Notes: a model not told the origin generated them from the letters alone. Counted from the stretch's first letter, positions 15,965 through 23,558 are shown. The stretch is DNA of 23,759 nt from F23-B02 sp963629425 (GCA_963629425.1 CAVGIU010000014.1:1-23759); one strand, 5' to 3'. Numbers and translations are program-made.

Positions 15965-15993
15965 ATAATACAGCACAAACAGGCTTTTGATAA
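15965..15993 (-). promoter_or_regulatory. Promoter of the GH2 gene
   Basis: Minus strand TTATCA (15993-15988), 17-nt spacer, TATTAT (15970-15965): 4/6 and 5/6 matches. The start would be near 15958, with GGAGG just ahead of the ATG at 15936. It is divergent to the rnf promoter about 155 bp away. Confidence 0.65.
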
Positions 15994-16147
15994 GCCCCAT
16001 TTTTAACAAAGTGCAGATGCAGCTTGAATATTGACAATTAAACCACAAGAAGCAAAAATTGCGTTAAAATATGTGCAGTTGTTAATCATTTGTCATGATA
16101 AAGCGCCAAAAATCACAAAAATTCCACGAAAATCGAGTCATTGATTG

Positions 16148-16176
16148 TAGACACAAAACATAGTTTATGCTATATT
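16148..16176 (+). promoter_or_regulatory. Promoter of the rnf operon
   Basis: TAGACA (16148-16153), 17-nt spacer, TATATT (16171-16176), with TG one base before the -10 (extended -10). Both hexamers match 5/6. Start near 16183, leader about 25 nt, ribosome site GAGGTGAT. A 7-bp inverted repeat TTTATGC (16164-16170)/GCATAAA (16184-16190) brackets the -10 and start site. Confidence 0.75.
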
Positions 16177-16207
16177 TAAGATTGCATAAATTAGAGAGGT
16201 GATGTAA

Positions 16208-17560
16208 ATGCCCTATAAGTTCCGCGGTGGCGTACATCCTGACTACATGAAGGCTCCTGAAGAGCCTGTCGTGGTCATTACCCCGCCGCCCCAGGTCGTT
16301 ATCCCGATGGCACAGCACATCGGCGCACCTTGCCAGCCTATAGTCAAGGTCGGTGATTATGTAACGATGGGTCAGAAGATAGGCGACAATCCTGCGCCTG
16401 TTTCAGCCCCTGTGCATTCTCCCGTTTCCGGCAAGGTCATAGCGATCGAGCCCAGACCCCATCCTCTGGGCGATATGATCCCGGCTATCGTTATCGAAAA
16501 CGATTACCAGGACACCCCCTGCACGGATCTTGCTCCTATGACTGAGGAAGAGCTCAAGGATCCGGAAGCCATCCTTGCCCGTCTGCGCGAAGCAGGCATT
16601 GTCGGCATGGGCGGCGCAATGTTCCCCACCGCTTTCAAGATCAGAGGCGGCCTCGGTAAGGTCGACACTCTTATCATCAACGGCGCGGAATGTGAGCCTT
16701 ACCTCAACGGTGACCACTGGACTATGAAGCTGCATCCCGAAGAGCTCCTCAAGGGCATCGAGCTTGCGCGCGTAGCCAGCGGACTGGACAAGGCGTATTA
16801 CGGCATTGAGAAGAATAAGATGGACGCTATCGAGCTTCTCAATTCCAAGAACCCGGCACAGTACGGCGTTGAGATCGTGCCCGAAGAGGTCAAGTACCCC
16901 CAGGGCGCAGAGAAAATGCAGATCAAGGCGATAACCAACCGCGAGGTCAAGCCCGGCGGACTGCCCGCAGGCGTCGGCTGCAATGTTATCAGTACCCAGA
17001 CTGCGTATGCTATCTACAAGGCATGTTATCTCGGCATTCCCTGCTTTGAGCGTATCCTCACCGTCGGCGGCTCTGCCGTAAACAAGCCCTACAACCTGCA
17101 GTGCCGCGTAGGCACATCCTTCCGTTACATCGTCGAGCAGTGCGGCGGCTTCGTCAAGACACCCAAGAAGATAGTTCTCGGCGGACCTATGATGGGCCTC
17201 ATCGCAACGAACATCGACGCTGTAAACATTAAGGGCACGGCCGGTATCCTGTTCTTCACCGAGGAAGAGGACAGAACCGTTGAAAATCCCACCTGCATAC
17301 GCTGCGGCAAGTGCATCACCGTATGCCCCATGGGACTTGAGCCCGTTTACATGTACGCATACTTCAAGAAGGGCGACTTCGAGAATATGAAGAAGTACCA
17401 CATTCTTGACTGCTTTGAGTGCGGCAGCTGCTCTTATAACTGCCCCGGCAGAATGCCGCTGACCCACTCGTTCAAGACCGCCAAGCTCCTGTTCGCTGCG
17501 AAGGCAGCCGAAGAGAAGGCAAGAGCGGAAGCTGCTGCAAAGGAGGCCGAGAAAAAGTGA
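16208..17560 (+). CDS. rnfC: Rnf electron transport complex subunit C (NADH-binding, 2x [4Fe-4S])
   Basis: A 450-residue peripheral subunit of the Rnf complex where NAD+ is reduced with electrons from ferredoxin. The N-terminal RnfC barrel (about 5-100) precedes the nucleotide/FMN fold, with GMGGAMFPT (133-141) and LIINGAECEPY (155-165). Two [4Fe-4S] motifs follow: C363, C366, C369, C373 and C402, C405, C408, C412. The C-terminus (about 429-450) is an Ala/Lys/Glu-rich charged tail, a shorter version of the extension known in proteobacterial RnfC. It is the first gene of rnfCDGEAB, the order known from Acetobacterium. Its stop overlaps the GTG of rnfD (GTGA), and the AAAGGAGG ribosome site of rnfD is encoded in this tail. 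Confidence 0.97.
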   Translation: MPYKFRGGVHPDYMKAPEEPVVVITPPPQVVIPMAQHIGAPCQPIVKVGDYVTMGQKIGDNPAPVSAPVHSPVSGKVIAIEPRPHPLGDMIPAIVIENDYQDTPCTDLAPMTEEELKDPEAILARLREAGIVGMGGAMFPTAFKIRGGLGKVDTLIINGAECEPYLNGDHWTMKLHPEELLKGIELARVASGLDKAYYGIEKNKMDAIELLNSKNPAQYGVEIVPEEVKYPQGAEKMQIKAITNREVKPGGLPAGVGCNVISTQTAYAIYKACYLGIPCFERILTVGGSAVNKPYNLQCRVGTSFRYIVEQCGGFVKTPKKIVLGGPMMGLIATNIDAVNIKGTAGILFFTEEEDRTVENPTCIRCGKCITVCPMGLEPVYMYAYFKKGDFENMKKYHILDCFECGSCSYNCPGRMPLTHSFKTAKLLFAAKAAEEKARAEAAAKEAEKK

Positions 17561-18573
17561 AAGCAAAAGAATATACGTTTGACGCTTCCTATCAGCCTCA
17601 GGTAAGGACCAAGACCGATACCTCGCGCATAATGCTGGACGTCATAATCGCACTCGTGCCGGCAATGGCCGTCGCGGTGTATCAGTTCGGCTTCAGGGTG
17701 CTCGCACTCATCGTCGTGAGCGTGCTGTCCTGCGTGTTCTTCGAGTGGGGCTACCGCAAGCTCATGAAAAAGCCCGATTCCATCGGCGACCTTTCCGCCT
17801 GCGTTACCGGCGTTCTCATCGCAATGGTCATCCCCTCCGAAGCACCCCTGTGGATGCCGGTGGTCGCGGCCGCGTTTGCGATGGTCGTGGTAAAGCAGCT
17901 TTACGGCGGCCTCGGTAAGAACTTCCTCAACCCCGCACTTGCATCGCGTGCGTTCCTTATGGCATCCTGGCCTGTCATCATGACCACATGGGCAGTGCCC
18001 AAGGCTCTGCAGGGCAGCGTTGATGCAACCACCATGGCGACCCCGCTCAGCTATCTGAAGGCCGGCGAGGCTCTGCCCGATACCCTCAGCACTGTCAATA
18101 TGCTTTTGGGCAACATGCCCGGCTGCATAGGCGAGATAAGCGCGGTAGCACTGCTCATCGGCGGCGCATACCTGCTCATCCGCAAGGTAATAAACTGGCG
18201 TATTCCCACTGCATTTATCGGAACTGTCGCAGTTCTTACCTTCATATTCCCCATGCATGGCGCCTCTAACTTCGACTGGATGCTCACGAACCTCCTGTCC
18301 GGCGGCCTGCTGCTCGGCGCCTTCTTTATGGCGACCGATTACTCCTCCAGCCCCGTAACGCTCAACGGTCAGCTCCTGTACGGCTTCGGCTGCGGCGCTC
18401 TGACTGTTCTTATCCGTTACTTCGGCGGCTTCCCCGAGGGTGTTTCCTATGCTATCCTCATCATGAACCTGTGCGCATGGGCGATTGATAAGGGTACCCG
18501 TGGCCGTCAGTTCGGCGTCAGCAAGGAAGACCTCAAGGCAGCCAAAAAGGCAGCAAAGGAGGCAAAGGCGTAA
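17557..18573 (+). CDS. rnfD: Rnf electron transport complex subunit D (membrane flavoprotein)
   Basis: A 338-residue integral membrane subunit that carries covalent FMN and takes part in ion-coupled electron transfer. About nine to ten hydrophobic segments run from residue 28 to 315. The flavinylation region reads DATTMATPLSY (156-166), with T162 the expected FMN-bearing threonine; most homologues have SGAT or TGAT here, so the Met is a variant. The GTG start at 17557 is fixed by AAAGGAGG (17539-17546) ten nt upstream and the GTGA overlap with rnfC. The C-terminal tail is Lys/Ala-rich and encodes the next ribosome site. Confidence 0.96.
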   Translation: MKAKEYTFDASYQPQVRTKTDTSRIMLDVIIALVPAMAVAVYQFGFRVLALIVVSVLSCVFFEWGYRKLMKKPDSIGDLSACVTGVLIAMVIPSEAPLWMPVVAAAFAMVVVKQLYGGLGKNFLNPALASRAFLMASWPVIMTTWAVPKALQGSVDATTMATPLSYLKAGEALPDTLSTVNMLLGNMPGCIGEISAVALLIGGAYLLIRKVINWRIPTAFIGTVAVLTFIFPMHGASNFDWMLTNLLSGGLLLGAFFMATDYSSSPVTLNGQLLYGFGCGALTVLIRYFGGFPEGVSYAILIMNLCAWAIDKGTRGRQFGVSKEDLKAAKKAAKEAKA

Positions 18574-19124
18574 TGAAAAAAATTCTTAAGCTCACCGGCA
18601 TCCTTTTCCTCATTTCCGCTATCGTAGCAGGTGTCCTCGGCGTTGTGTATGAGCTCACCGTTGACAGGATATCCGCTATCGCAGAGCAGAAGACCGCGGA
18701 CGCGTACGCCGAGGTCCTCAGTGCGACGGAATATAAAGACGTTACTTACACCGGCGACGACACCGCCATTGATAAGATCTCCGAGGCTTATGCCGAGGAC
18801 GGAAGCCTCTCCGGCTATGTCGTAGAGACCACCGTTACCGGCAGCCAGGGAAGTATCACCATTATTATCGGCGTTGACACCGACTATAAGTGCACCGGCA
18901 TATCCATCACCGAGTCCAGCGAGACTTCCGGCCTTGGTGCCGTTGCCTCCAGCCCCAGCGACAAGGGCGTTGCATTCCGCGAGCAGTTTGTCGGTCAGGG
19001 CTCGGATGTTGCCCTTACCAAGAAGGGCGGCAGCATAAATGCACTTACAGGTGCGACCATCACATCCAACGCAGTTACCGGCGCAGTAGCCTCCGCTACA
19101 GCGGCCTGCGAGAGTCTGGGTTAA
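18573..19124 (+). CDS. rnfG: Rnf electron transport complex subunit G (covalent FMN)
   Basis: A 183-residue subunit with one N-terminal membrane helix (about 7-27) and an extracytoplasmic FMN-binding domain. The covalent FMN attachment motif is LTGATITS, with T162 as the linked threonine. SETSGLGAV (about 116-124) is the matching flavin-pocket motif. The ATG overlaps the rnfD stop (TAATG) and is preceded by AAAGGAGG at 18555-18562, inside rnfD. Length is normal for clostridial RnfG. Confidence 0.96.
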   Translation: MKKILKLTGILFLISAIVAGVLGVVYELTVDRISAIAEQKTADAYAEVLSATEYKDVTYTGDDTAIDKISEAYAEDGSLSGYVVETTVTGSQGSITIIIGVDTDYKCTGISITESSETSGLGAVASSPSDKGVAFREQFVGQGSDVALTKKGGSINALTGATITSNAVTGAVASATAACESLG

Positions 19125-19138
19125 GGAGGTAGACTTAA

Positions 19139-19816
19139 ATGAATATTAAAAAGCAATTTAAGGAAGGCCTTATCACCAACAACCCCGTTCTCGTACAGCT
19201 CATCGGCATGTGCGCCACCATGGCAATCACGACGAGCCTCTTCAACGGCGTTGGCATGGGTCTGTCCGTTCTTATCATTCTGACCTGCTGCAACGTTGTC
19301 GTTTCGGCTATCAGAAAAGTAATACCTAACGAGATCCGTCTTGCAATATTCGTTGTTGTTATAGCGGGCTTCGTTACCATAGTTGACCTGCTGCTGCAGG
19401 CCTTTGTTCCCGCGCTGAGCGAGGCGCTGGGCGTATTTATCCCGCTTATCGTTGTTAACTGCATCATCATCGGTCGTGCGGAGGCCTTCTGCCAGAAGAA
19501 CACGATCGGCGCATCCTTCTTCGACGGCGTATTCCAGGGTCTGGGCTACACCATCGTTCTGATTGTTATGTGCCTGATCCGTGAGCTCCTCGGCTTCGGC
19601 ACCATCGGCGGCGGTCTTCTCGACCCCGTCAAGGGTCTCACTCTCGACGGCACCGGCGCAGGCTTTGCCGTGTTCGGAGCCGATTTCCAGGGCGCAATGG
19701 TTCTGACCATGCCCTTCGGCGGCTTCCTTACCCTCGGCTGCCTGATAGCACTCATGCAGTTTGCTCTGCGCAAATCTGCAGAAAAGAAAGCAAAGAAGGA
19801 GGCTGAGAGTAAATGA
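19139..19816 (+). CDS. rnfE: Rnf electron transport complex subunit E
   Basis: A 225-residue membrane subunit (six helices) of the NqrD/RnfE family, pairing with RnfA. The two half-site cysteines of the intramembrane iron centre are present: C25 in LIGMCATMAI and C108 in VNCIIIGRAEAF. The C-terminal tail after about residue 208 is Lys/Glu-rich. AAGGAGG at 19123-19129 begins within the rnfG stop codon, 9 nt from this ATG. The gene ends in an ATGA overlap with rnfA. Confidence 0.96.
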   Translation: MNIKKQFKEGLITNNPVLVQLIGMCATMAITTSLFNGVGMGLSVLIILTCCNVVVSAIRKVIPNEIRLAIFVVVIAGFVTIVDLLLQAFVPALSEALGVFIPLIVVNCIIIGRAEAFCQKNTIGASFFDGVFQGLGYTIVLIVMCLIRELLGFGTIGGGLLDPVKGLTLDGTGAGFAVFGADFQGAMVLTMPFGGFLTLGCLIALMQFALRKSAEKKAKKEAESK

Positions 19817-20406
19817 CAAGTACAGCTTCCATTATCACCATCGCCCTGAGCGCGATCCTGATAAATAACTTCATCTTCTCGCAGTTCCTCGGCTGCTGCC
19901 CGTTCCTCGGCTGCTCCAGCAAGGTTGACACCGCTATAGGCATGGGTCTTGCGGTCACATTTGTTATGGGTCTTGCATCCGCGATCTGCTGGGTCGTCGA
20001 TACCTACATCCTCATCCCGCTGAGCCTTGGCTTCCTCGAGACCCTTGCGTTCATCCTCATCATCGCCGGCCTCGTTCAGTTCGTTGAGATGTTTCTTAAA
20101 AAGTCCATCCCCTCGCTGTACTCGGCACTGGGCATTTACCTGCCCCTTATCACCACCAACTGCGCAGTTCTCGGTGTCGTTCTGCTGAACGTTCAGTACA
20201 GCTTCAACTTCATCCAGTCCACGCTCTACGGTGTGTTCGGCGGCCTCGGCTTCCTGCTCGCGATCGTTCTTTTTGCCTCCGTGCGTGAGCGCATCGACTT
20301 TGCAGAGTATCCCGAAAGCTTTGAAGGCTTCCCGATCTGCCTTGTGTCCGCGGCTCTGCTCGCTCTGGCCTTCATGGGCTTCAGCGGCATGAATATTCCG
20401 CTTTAA
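19813..20406 (+). CDS. rnfA: Rnf electron transport complex subunit A
   Basis: A 197-residue six-helix membrane subunit of the NqrE/RnfA family, inverted relative to RnfE in the membrane and sharing the iron centre with it. Conserved cysteines occur in the FSQFLGCCPFLGCS stretch (C28, C29, C34) and in TTNCAVLGV (C117). ATGA overlap with rnfE and AAGGAGG at 19796-19802 inside rnfE indicate coupled translation. No anomalies are seen. Confidence 0.97.
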   Translation: MTSTASIITIALSAILINNFIFSQFLGCCPFLGCSSKVDTAIGMGLAVTFVMGLASAICWVVDTYILIPLSLGFLETLAFILIIAGLVQFVEMFLKKSIPSLYSALGIYLPLITTNCAVLGVVLLNVQYSFNFIQSTLYGVFGGLGFLLAIVLFASVRERIDFAEYPESFEGFPICLVSAALLALAFMGFSGMNIPL

Positions 20407-20419
20407 GGAGGGCTCAGAT

Positions 20420-21220
20420 ATGGATTTTATGGTTATTCTTAAGTCCCTTTTGGTTCTGGGCGTTTTGGGCGGCGTTTTCGGCGCTATCCTCGCATTCGCA
20501 TCGAAGATATTCTATGTTGAAGTCGATCCCAAGCAGGAAGAAGTCAGAGAGTGCCTGGCCGGCGCAAACTGCGGCGGCTGCGGCTACCCCGGCTGCGATG
20601 GCTATGCTGCGGCTGTAGCAAAGGGCGAAGCGCCTGTCAACAAGTGTGTTGCCGGCGGCGCTGAAGCTGCTGCGAAAATCGCTGAGATCATGGGCGTCTC
20701 TGCGGGCGACGTGGAAAAGATGGTCGCATTTGTTCCCTGCTCGGGCACGGAGGGTCACGCTTCCAAGCGCTTTAACTACAAAGGACCCCAGAACTGCCAG
20801 GCGGCAATGCTGTTTGGCGGCAAGAGCAACATGGACTGCCGTTTCGCCTGCATCGGCCTCGGCAACTGCGCAAATGCCTGCCAGTTCGGCGCAATGAGCA
20901 TCGTTGACGGCGTTGCAAAAGTCGACCGCGAAAAGTGCGTCGGCTGCGGCGCGTGTGTTGATGTTTGCCCGAAGAAGCTCGTTAAGCTCGTTCCTTACGA
21001 TCAGCACGTTCTCGTCGCATGCTCCAGTTGCGATAAGGGTGCAGCTGTCATGAAGGTTTGCGATGAAGGCTGTATCGGCTGCATGAAGTGCCAGCGCGAG
21101 TGCCCTGCTGACGCAATAGTCATCAAGGACAATCTCGCCCGCATCGATGTTTCCAAGTGCGTACAGTGCGGACACTGCTCCGACATCTGCCCGCGCCACA
21201 TCATCAAGGTGCAGAACTGA
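20420..21220 (+). CDS. rnfB: Rnf electron transport complex subunit B (multi-cluster ferredoxin)
   Basis: A 266-residue subunit that accepts electrons from reduced ferredoxin and passes them into the complex. One N-terminal membrane helix (about 5-27) is followed by the RnfB Fe-S domain with ANCGGCGYPGC (C51, C54, C59) and C76; an extra C45 precedes it. Further cysteine sets are C140/C144/C150/C154, C173/C176/C179/C183, C201/C204, C214/C218/C221/C224/C228 and C247/C250/C253/C257. This is consistent with the multi-cluster clostridial form. AAGGAGG (20405-20411) overlaps the rnfA stop, 8 nt before the ATG. It is the last gene of the operon. Confidence 0.97.
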   Translation: MDFMVILKSLLVLGVLGGVFGAILAFASKIFYVEVDPKQEEVRECLAGANCGGCGYPGCDGYAAAVAKGEAPVNKCVAGGAEAAAKIAEIMGVSAGDVEKMVAFVPCSGTEGHASKRFNYKGPQNCQAAMLFGGKSNMDCRFACIGLGNCANACQFGAMSIVDGVAKVDREKCVGCGACVDVCPKKLVKLVPYDQHVLVACSSCDKGAAVMKVCDEGCIGCMKCQRECPADAIVIKDNLARIDVSKCVQCGHCSDICPRHIIKVQN

Positions 21221-21235
21221 TATTTTTCAAAACTC

Positions 21236-21269
21236 AAAAGCTCCTGCTCGTAAGGGCAGGAGCTTTTTT
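21236..21269 (+). terminator. Terminator of the rnf operon
   Basis: A stem of 12 Watson-Crick pairs plus a closing T-G (21236-21248 with 21255-21267), followed by TT. Its T tract pairs with an A tract on the left. It lies 16 nt after the rnfB stop and directly ahead of the sleB promoter. Confidence 0.92.
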
Positions 21270-21298
21270 GCATAAAAATCGCCGAGTGAGGCAAAATA
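21270..21298 (+). promoter_or_regulatory. Possible forespore sigma-G-type promoter of sleB
   Basis: GCATA (21270-21274) fits the sigma-G -35 pattern (gHATR). After a 17-nt spacer, CAAAATA (21292-21298) fits 6 of 7 positions of the -10 (CATWHTA). No good housekeeping promoter is seen in the 55 bp between the rnf terminator and sleB, and sleB homologues in Bacillus are forespore-expressed. Confidence 0.5.
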
Positions 21299-21324
21299 CG
21301 AAAAAAGCCATCGGAGTGATGAAC

Positions 21325-21996
21325 ATGAGCGTTAGGCATAAAAAGATAATCCTCGCAGCCGCGCTGATATTCGCAGTGAACATTTTAATAATCGCACTTG
21401 CACAGTCGGCGGATGCGGCGCTGTATAAGCGCGGCTCGTCCGGCGCAACGGTGACGCAGATACAAACGCGCCTTAAAAGTTGGGGCTACTACAGAGGCAG
21501 CGTGGACGGCATATACGGCAGCGCGACCGAGCTGGCGGTGAAATATTTTCAGCGCACAAACGGCTTGACTGCTGATGGTCAGGCAGGGGATAAGACCCTT
21601 GCAGCCCTCGGAATCTATGAGCAGTCCGGCTCAAGCTCAAATTCCTCGGGTGACGTGTATCTCCTGGCGCGGCTCATATCCGCCGAGGCTCGCGGCGAGC
21701 CGTATATCGGGCAGGTCGCGGTCGGGGCTGTAGTATTAAACCGCATCGACCACCCTTCGTTTCCCAATTCTCTCTCGGGTGTCATATATCAAAGCGGCGC
21801 TTTCTCCTGCCTCAACGACGGTCAGTTTGATCAGCCCATTGCCGACAGCGCATATCGCGCGGCTCGCGAGGCTTTGGCCGGCTCCGATCCGACGGGGGGA
21901 GCGATATATTATTTTAATCCCGCCACTGCGACGAGTAAGTGGATTTGGTCGCGCCCACAGATGCTCACAATCGGCAGTCATATATTTTGCGCTTGA
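21325..21996 (+). CDS. sleB: Spore cortex-lytic enzyme SleB-type cell wall hydrolase
   Basis: A 223-residue exported lytic transglycosylase that breaks cortex peptidoglycan at germination. An N-terminal signal/anchor (about 8-31) is followed by a PG_binding_1 domain (36-95; LYKRGSSGATVTQIQTRL, GIYGSATELAVKYFQ). After a short Ser/Asn linker comes the Hydrolase_2 catalytic domain (112-223), with the catalytic glutamate in ISAEARGEP (E121) and later GGAIYYFNPATA. It is shorter than B. subtilis SleB (305), mainly in the linker. I chose the ATG at 21325 (8 nt after GGAG); an ATG at 21319 sits too close to it. No YpeB partner is next to it here. Its presence implies spore formation. Confidence 0.93.
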   Translation: MSVRHKKIILAAALIFAVNILIIALAQSADAALYKRGSSGATVTQIQTRLKSWGYYRGSVDGIYGSATELAVKYFQRTNGLTADGQAGDKTLAALGIYEQSGSSSNSSGDVYLLARLISAEARGEPYIGQVAVGAVVLNRIDHPSFPNSLSGVIYQSGAFSCLNDGQFDQPIADSAYRAAREALAGSDPTGGAIYYFNPATATSKWIWSRPQMLTIGSHIFCA

Positions 21997-22021
21997 CTTA
22001 AATTAGGTATAATAATAAAAT
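21993..22021 (+). promoter_or_regulatory. Promoter of the zinc-ribbon protein/FAH pair
   Basis: TTGACT (21993-21998), 17-nt spacer, TAAAAT (22016-22021), 5/6 matches each. The -35 overlaps the sleB stop codon. Just downstream, in the leader, is a perfect 6-bp hairpin CGGCGC/GCGCCG (22031-22046, loop CGTA) without a T tract. Confidence 0.65.
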
Positions 22022-22066
22022 AACAGTAATCGGCGCCGTAGCGCCGTACATAGAAAGGTGAGAAGT

Positions 22067-22549
22067 ATGAATAAATGCCCGAGATGCGGAACATATATCC
22101 CTGACGGCGGCAAGGTCTGCCTCTCCTGCGGCTGGAAGCCCGACGCAGGCGACAGCTTTATGGATAATCCTATACTTAAATATATGCAGGAAGCCTTTGA
22201 TGCGGCAAGCCCCGAAATGAGCGAGAATGATAAGATCCCCGACGAATTCAAAGAGCGCGACCTCGCAGCGGTTGGCTATATAGGTCCCGTTTTCCTGTAT
22301 TCGCTTATAAAAAACAACGGCTCGGAGCTCGTAAAGTACCACGCCAAGCAGTCTGCGATGCTGCTGGTAATGCATATGCTCAACGGTGTGATCGGCGTTG
22401 TGCCTTATGTCGGCAAGCCGATTAAGAAGCTGAACACCATGCTGCTTGTTATCTTGGCCTTCCTCGGCGCACGCAACGCTTATTTCGGAAGGAAAGAGCC
22501 TGTGCCCTTTGTCGGACAGATCATTTCTTCAATAATGGGGGTTCTTTGA
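22067..22549 (+). CDS. Zinc-ribbon membrane protein with a DUF4870/Tic20-like domain
   Basis: A 160-residue protein. The N-terminus is a zinc ribbon with CPRC (C4, C7) and CLSC (C18, C21). A polar linker (about 25-65) leads to a small membrane domain, with segments near 68-82, 95-115 and 124-137 separated by the conserved-looking VKYHAKQS (89-96), in the style of the DUF4870/Tic20 group. The function of this group is unknown. The ATG at 22067 is preferred because GGTGAG lies upstream; a GTG at 22058 is within that site. The gene ends one base before the FAH-family start, so the two are co-translated. Confidence 0.75.
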   Translation: MNKCPRCGTYIPDGGKVCLSCGWKPDAGDSFMDNPILKYMQEAFDAASPEMSENDKIPDEFKERDLAAVGYIGPVFLYSLIKNNGSELVKYHAKQSAMLLVMHMLNGVIGVVPYVGKPIKKLNTMLLVILAFLGARNAYFGRKEPVPFVGQIISSIMGVL

Positions 22550-22550
22550 T

Positions 22551-23420
22551 ATGAAGTTTGTTACATATAAATATAAAGGCGCGGAGCATGTCGGCGTGCT
22601 GACTGCCGACGAAAGTGCAGTCATCCCGGCATCCGAGCTCGGCCTCAAGGCCGGAAGTATGCTTGCGCTCATTGATGAGCTCGGCGGTAAACTGCCAACT
22701 GTGCCGGAAAACGCAAAAACGATAGCTTTTGGCGATGTGAAGCTTGAAGCTCCCATCCCCGAACCTCGGCAGGACGTTATTTGCCTGGGACTCAACTACC
22801 GCGACCACGCCGAGGAAGCTACCCGCGCCGATGCTGTATTCGATGTGCAGCGCGGTGACGCAGTGTATTTCTCCAAACGCCTCCAGCGCGCCGTTGCACC
22901 GGGGGATAAGATCGACGGACATTTTGATATTTGTAACAGCCTTGACTACGAGGTCGAACTCGGCGTTATAATCGGCAAGGATGCGAAAAATGTCAAGGCG
23001 GCCGATGCAGGAGAATATATCTTCGGCTACACTATAATAAACGACGTGTCGGCGCGAAATCTTCAGACGCGCCATAAACAGTGGTATTTCGGCAAGAGTC
23101 TCGACGATTTCACGCCAATGGGGCCGTGCATCCTTTCGGCAGATGCCGTAGGCGATATGCCCGAGCTCGATATACGTTGCTATGTCAACGGAGAAAAGCG
23201 CCAGGACAGCAATACGCGCATGATGATCTTTGATATCCCTAATATAATAGAAGAGCTGTCCGCAGGCATGACTCTCAAGGCCGGCACGGTCATTGCAACC
23301 GGCACGCCCAGCGGTGTCGCTCTCGGCATGGATCCATCCGTTCAGAAATACCTCGAGTCCGGCGACGTTGTCCGCTGTGAGATCGACGGAATAGGTGTTT
23401 TGGAGAACACTATAGCATAA
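22551..23420 (+). CDS. Fumarylacetoacetate hydrolase family protein
   Basis: A 289-residue FAH-fold enzyme acting on C-C bonds or decarboxylating 2-oxo acids (families include acylpyruvate hydrolase, oxaloacetate decarboxylase and 2-hydroxyhepta-2,4-diene-1,7-dioate isomerase). Metal ligands are E134 and E136 in LDYEVELGVI and D165 in INDVSARN. Catalytic-loop residues H86 in NYRDHAEE and K182 in FGKSLDDFTPMGP are present, as is the C-terminal ATGTPSGV motif. A short N-terminal cap domain (about 1-70) precedes the barrel, as usual. Exact reaction not decidable; oxaloacetate/acylpyruvate-type chemistry is a reasonable guess. Its start is one base after the previous stop. Confidence 0.9.
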   Translation: MKFVTYKYKGAEHVGVLTADESAVIPASELGLKAGSMLALIDELGGKLPTVPENAKTIAFGDVKLEAPIPEPRQDVICLGLNYRDHAEEATRADAVFDVQRGDAVYFSKRLQRAVAPGDKIDGHFDICNSLDYEVELGVIIGKDAKNVKAADAGEYIFGYTIINDVSARNLQTRHKQWYFGKSLDDFTPMGPCILSADAVGDMPELDIRCYVNGEKRQDSNTRMMIFDIPNIIEELSAGMTLKAGTVIATGTPSGVALGMDPSVQKYLESGDVVRCEIDGIGVLENTIA

Positions 23421-23424
23421 TAAA

Positions 23425-23459
23425 CAAAGGCTGCCGTGCATCAAGTGCGGCAGCCTTTG
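23425..23459 (+). terminator. Terminator of the zinc-ribbon/FAH pair
   Basis: A 12-bp stem (23425-23436 with 23448-23459), 11-nt loop, only a short TTTGTC after it. Moderate strength; it isolates the pair from the strong promoters that follow. Confidence 0.75.
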
Positions 23460-23558
23460 TCGCTTAAAGCACATTTTGCGATTTTTGAACGAAAAAAACA
23501 CAAGATATAGAACTGTCAAATTGATTAAAAAAAGATGCGAAAATGTTTCAAAAATATC

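Noticed and set aside
16403..17566. A 387-codon open frame on the minus strand opposite rnfC
   Set aside because: It mirrors the codon structure of rnfC, has no recognisable domain or ribosome site, and rnfC is certain.
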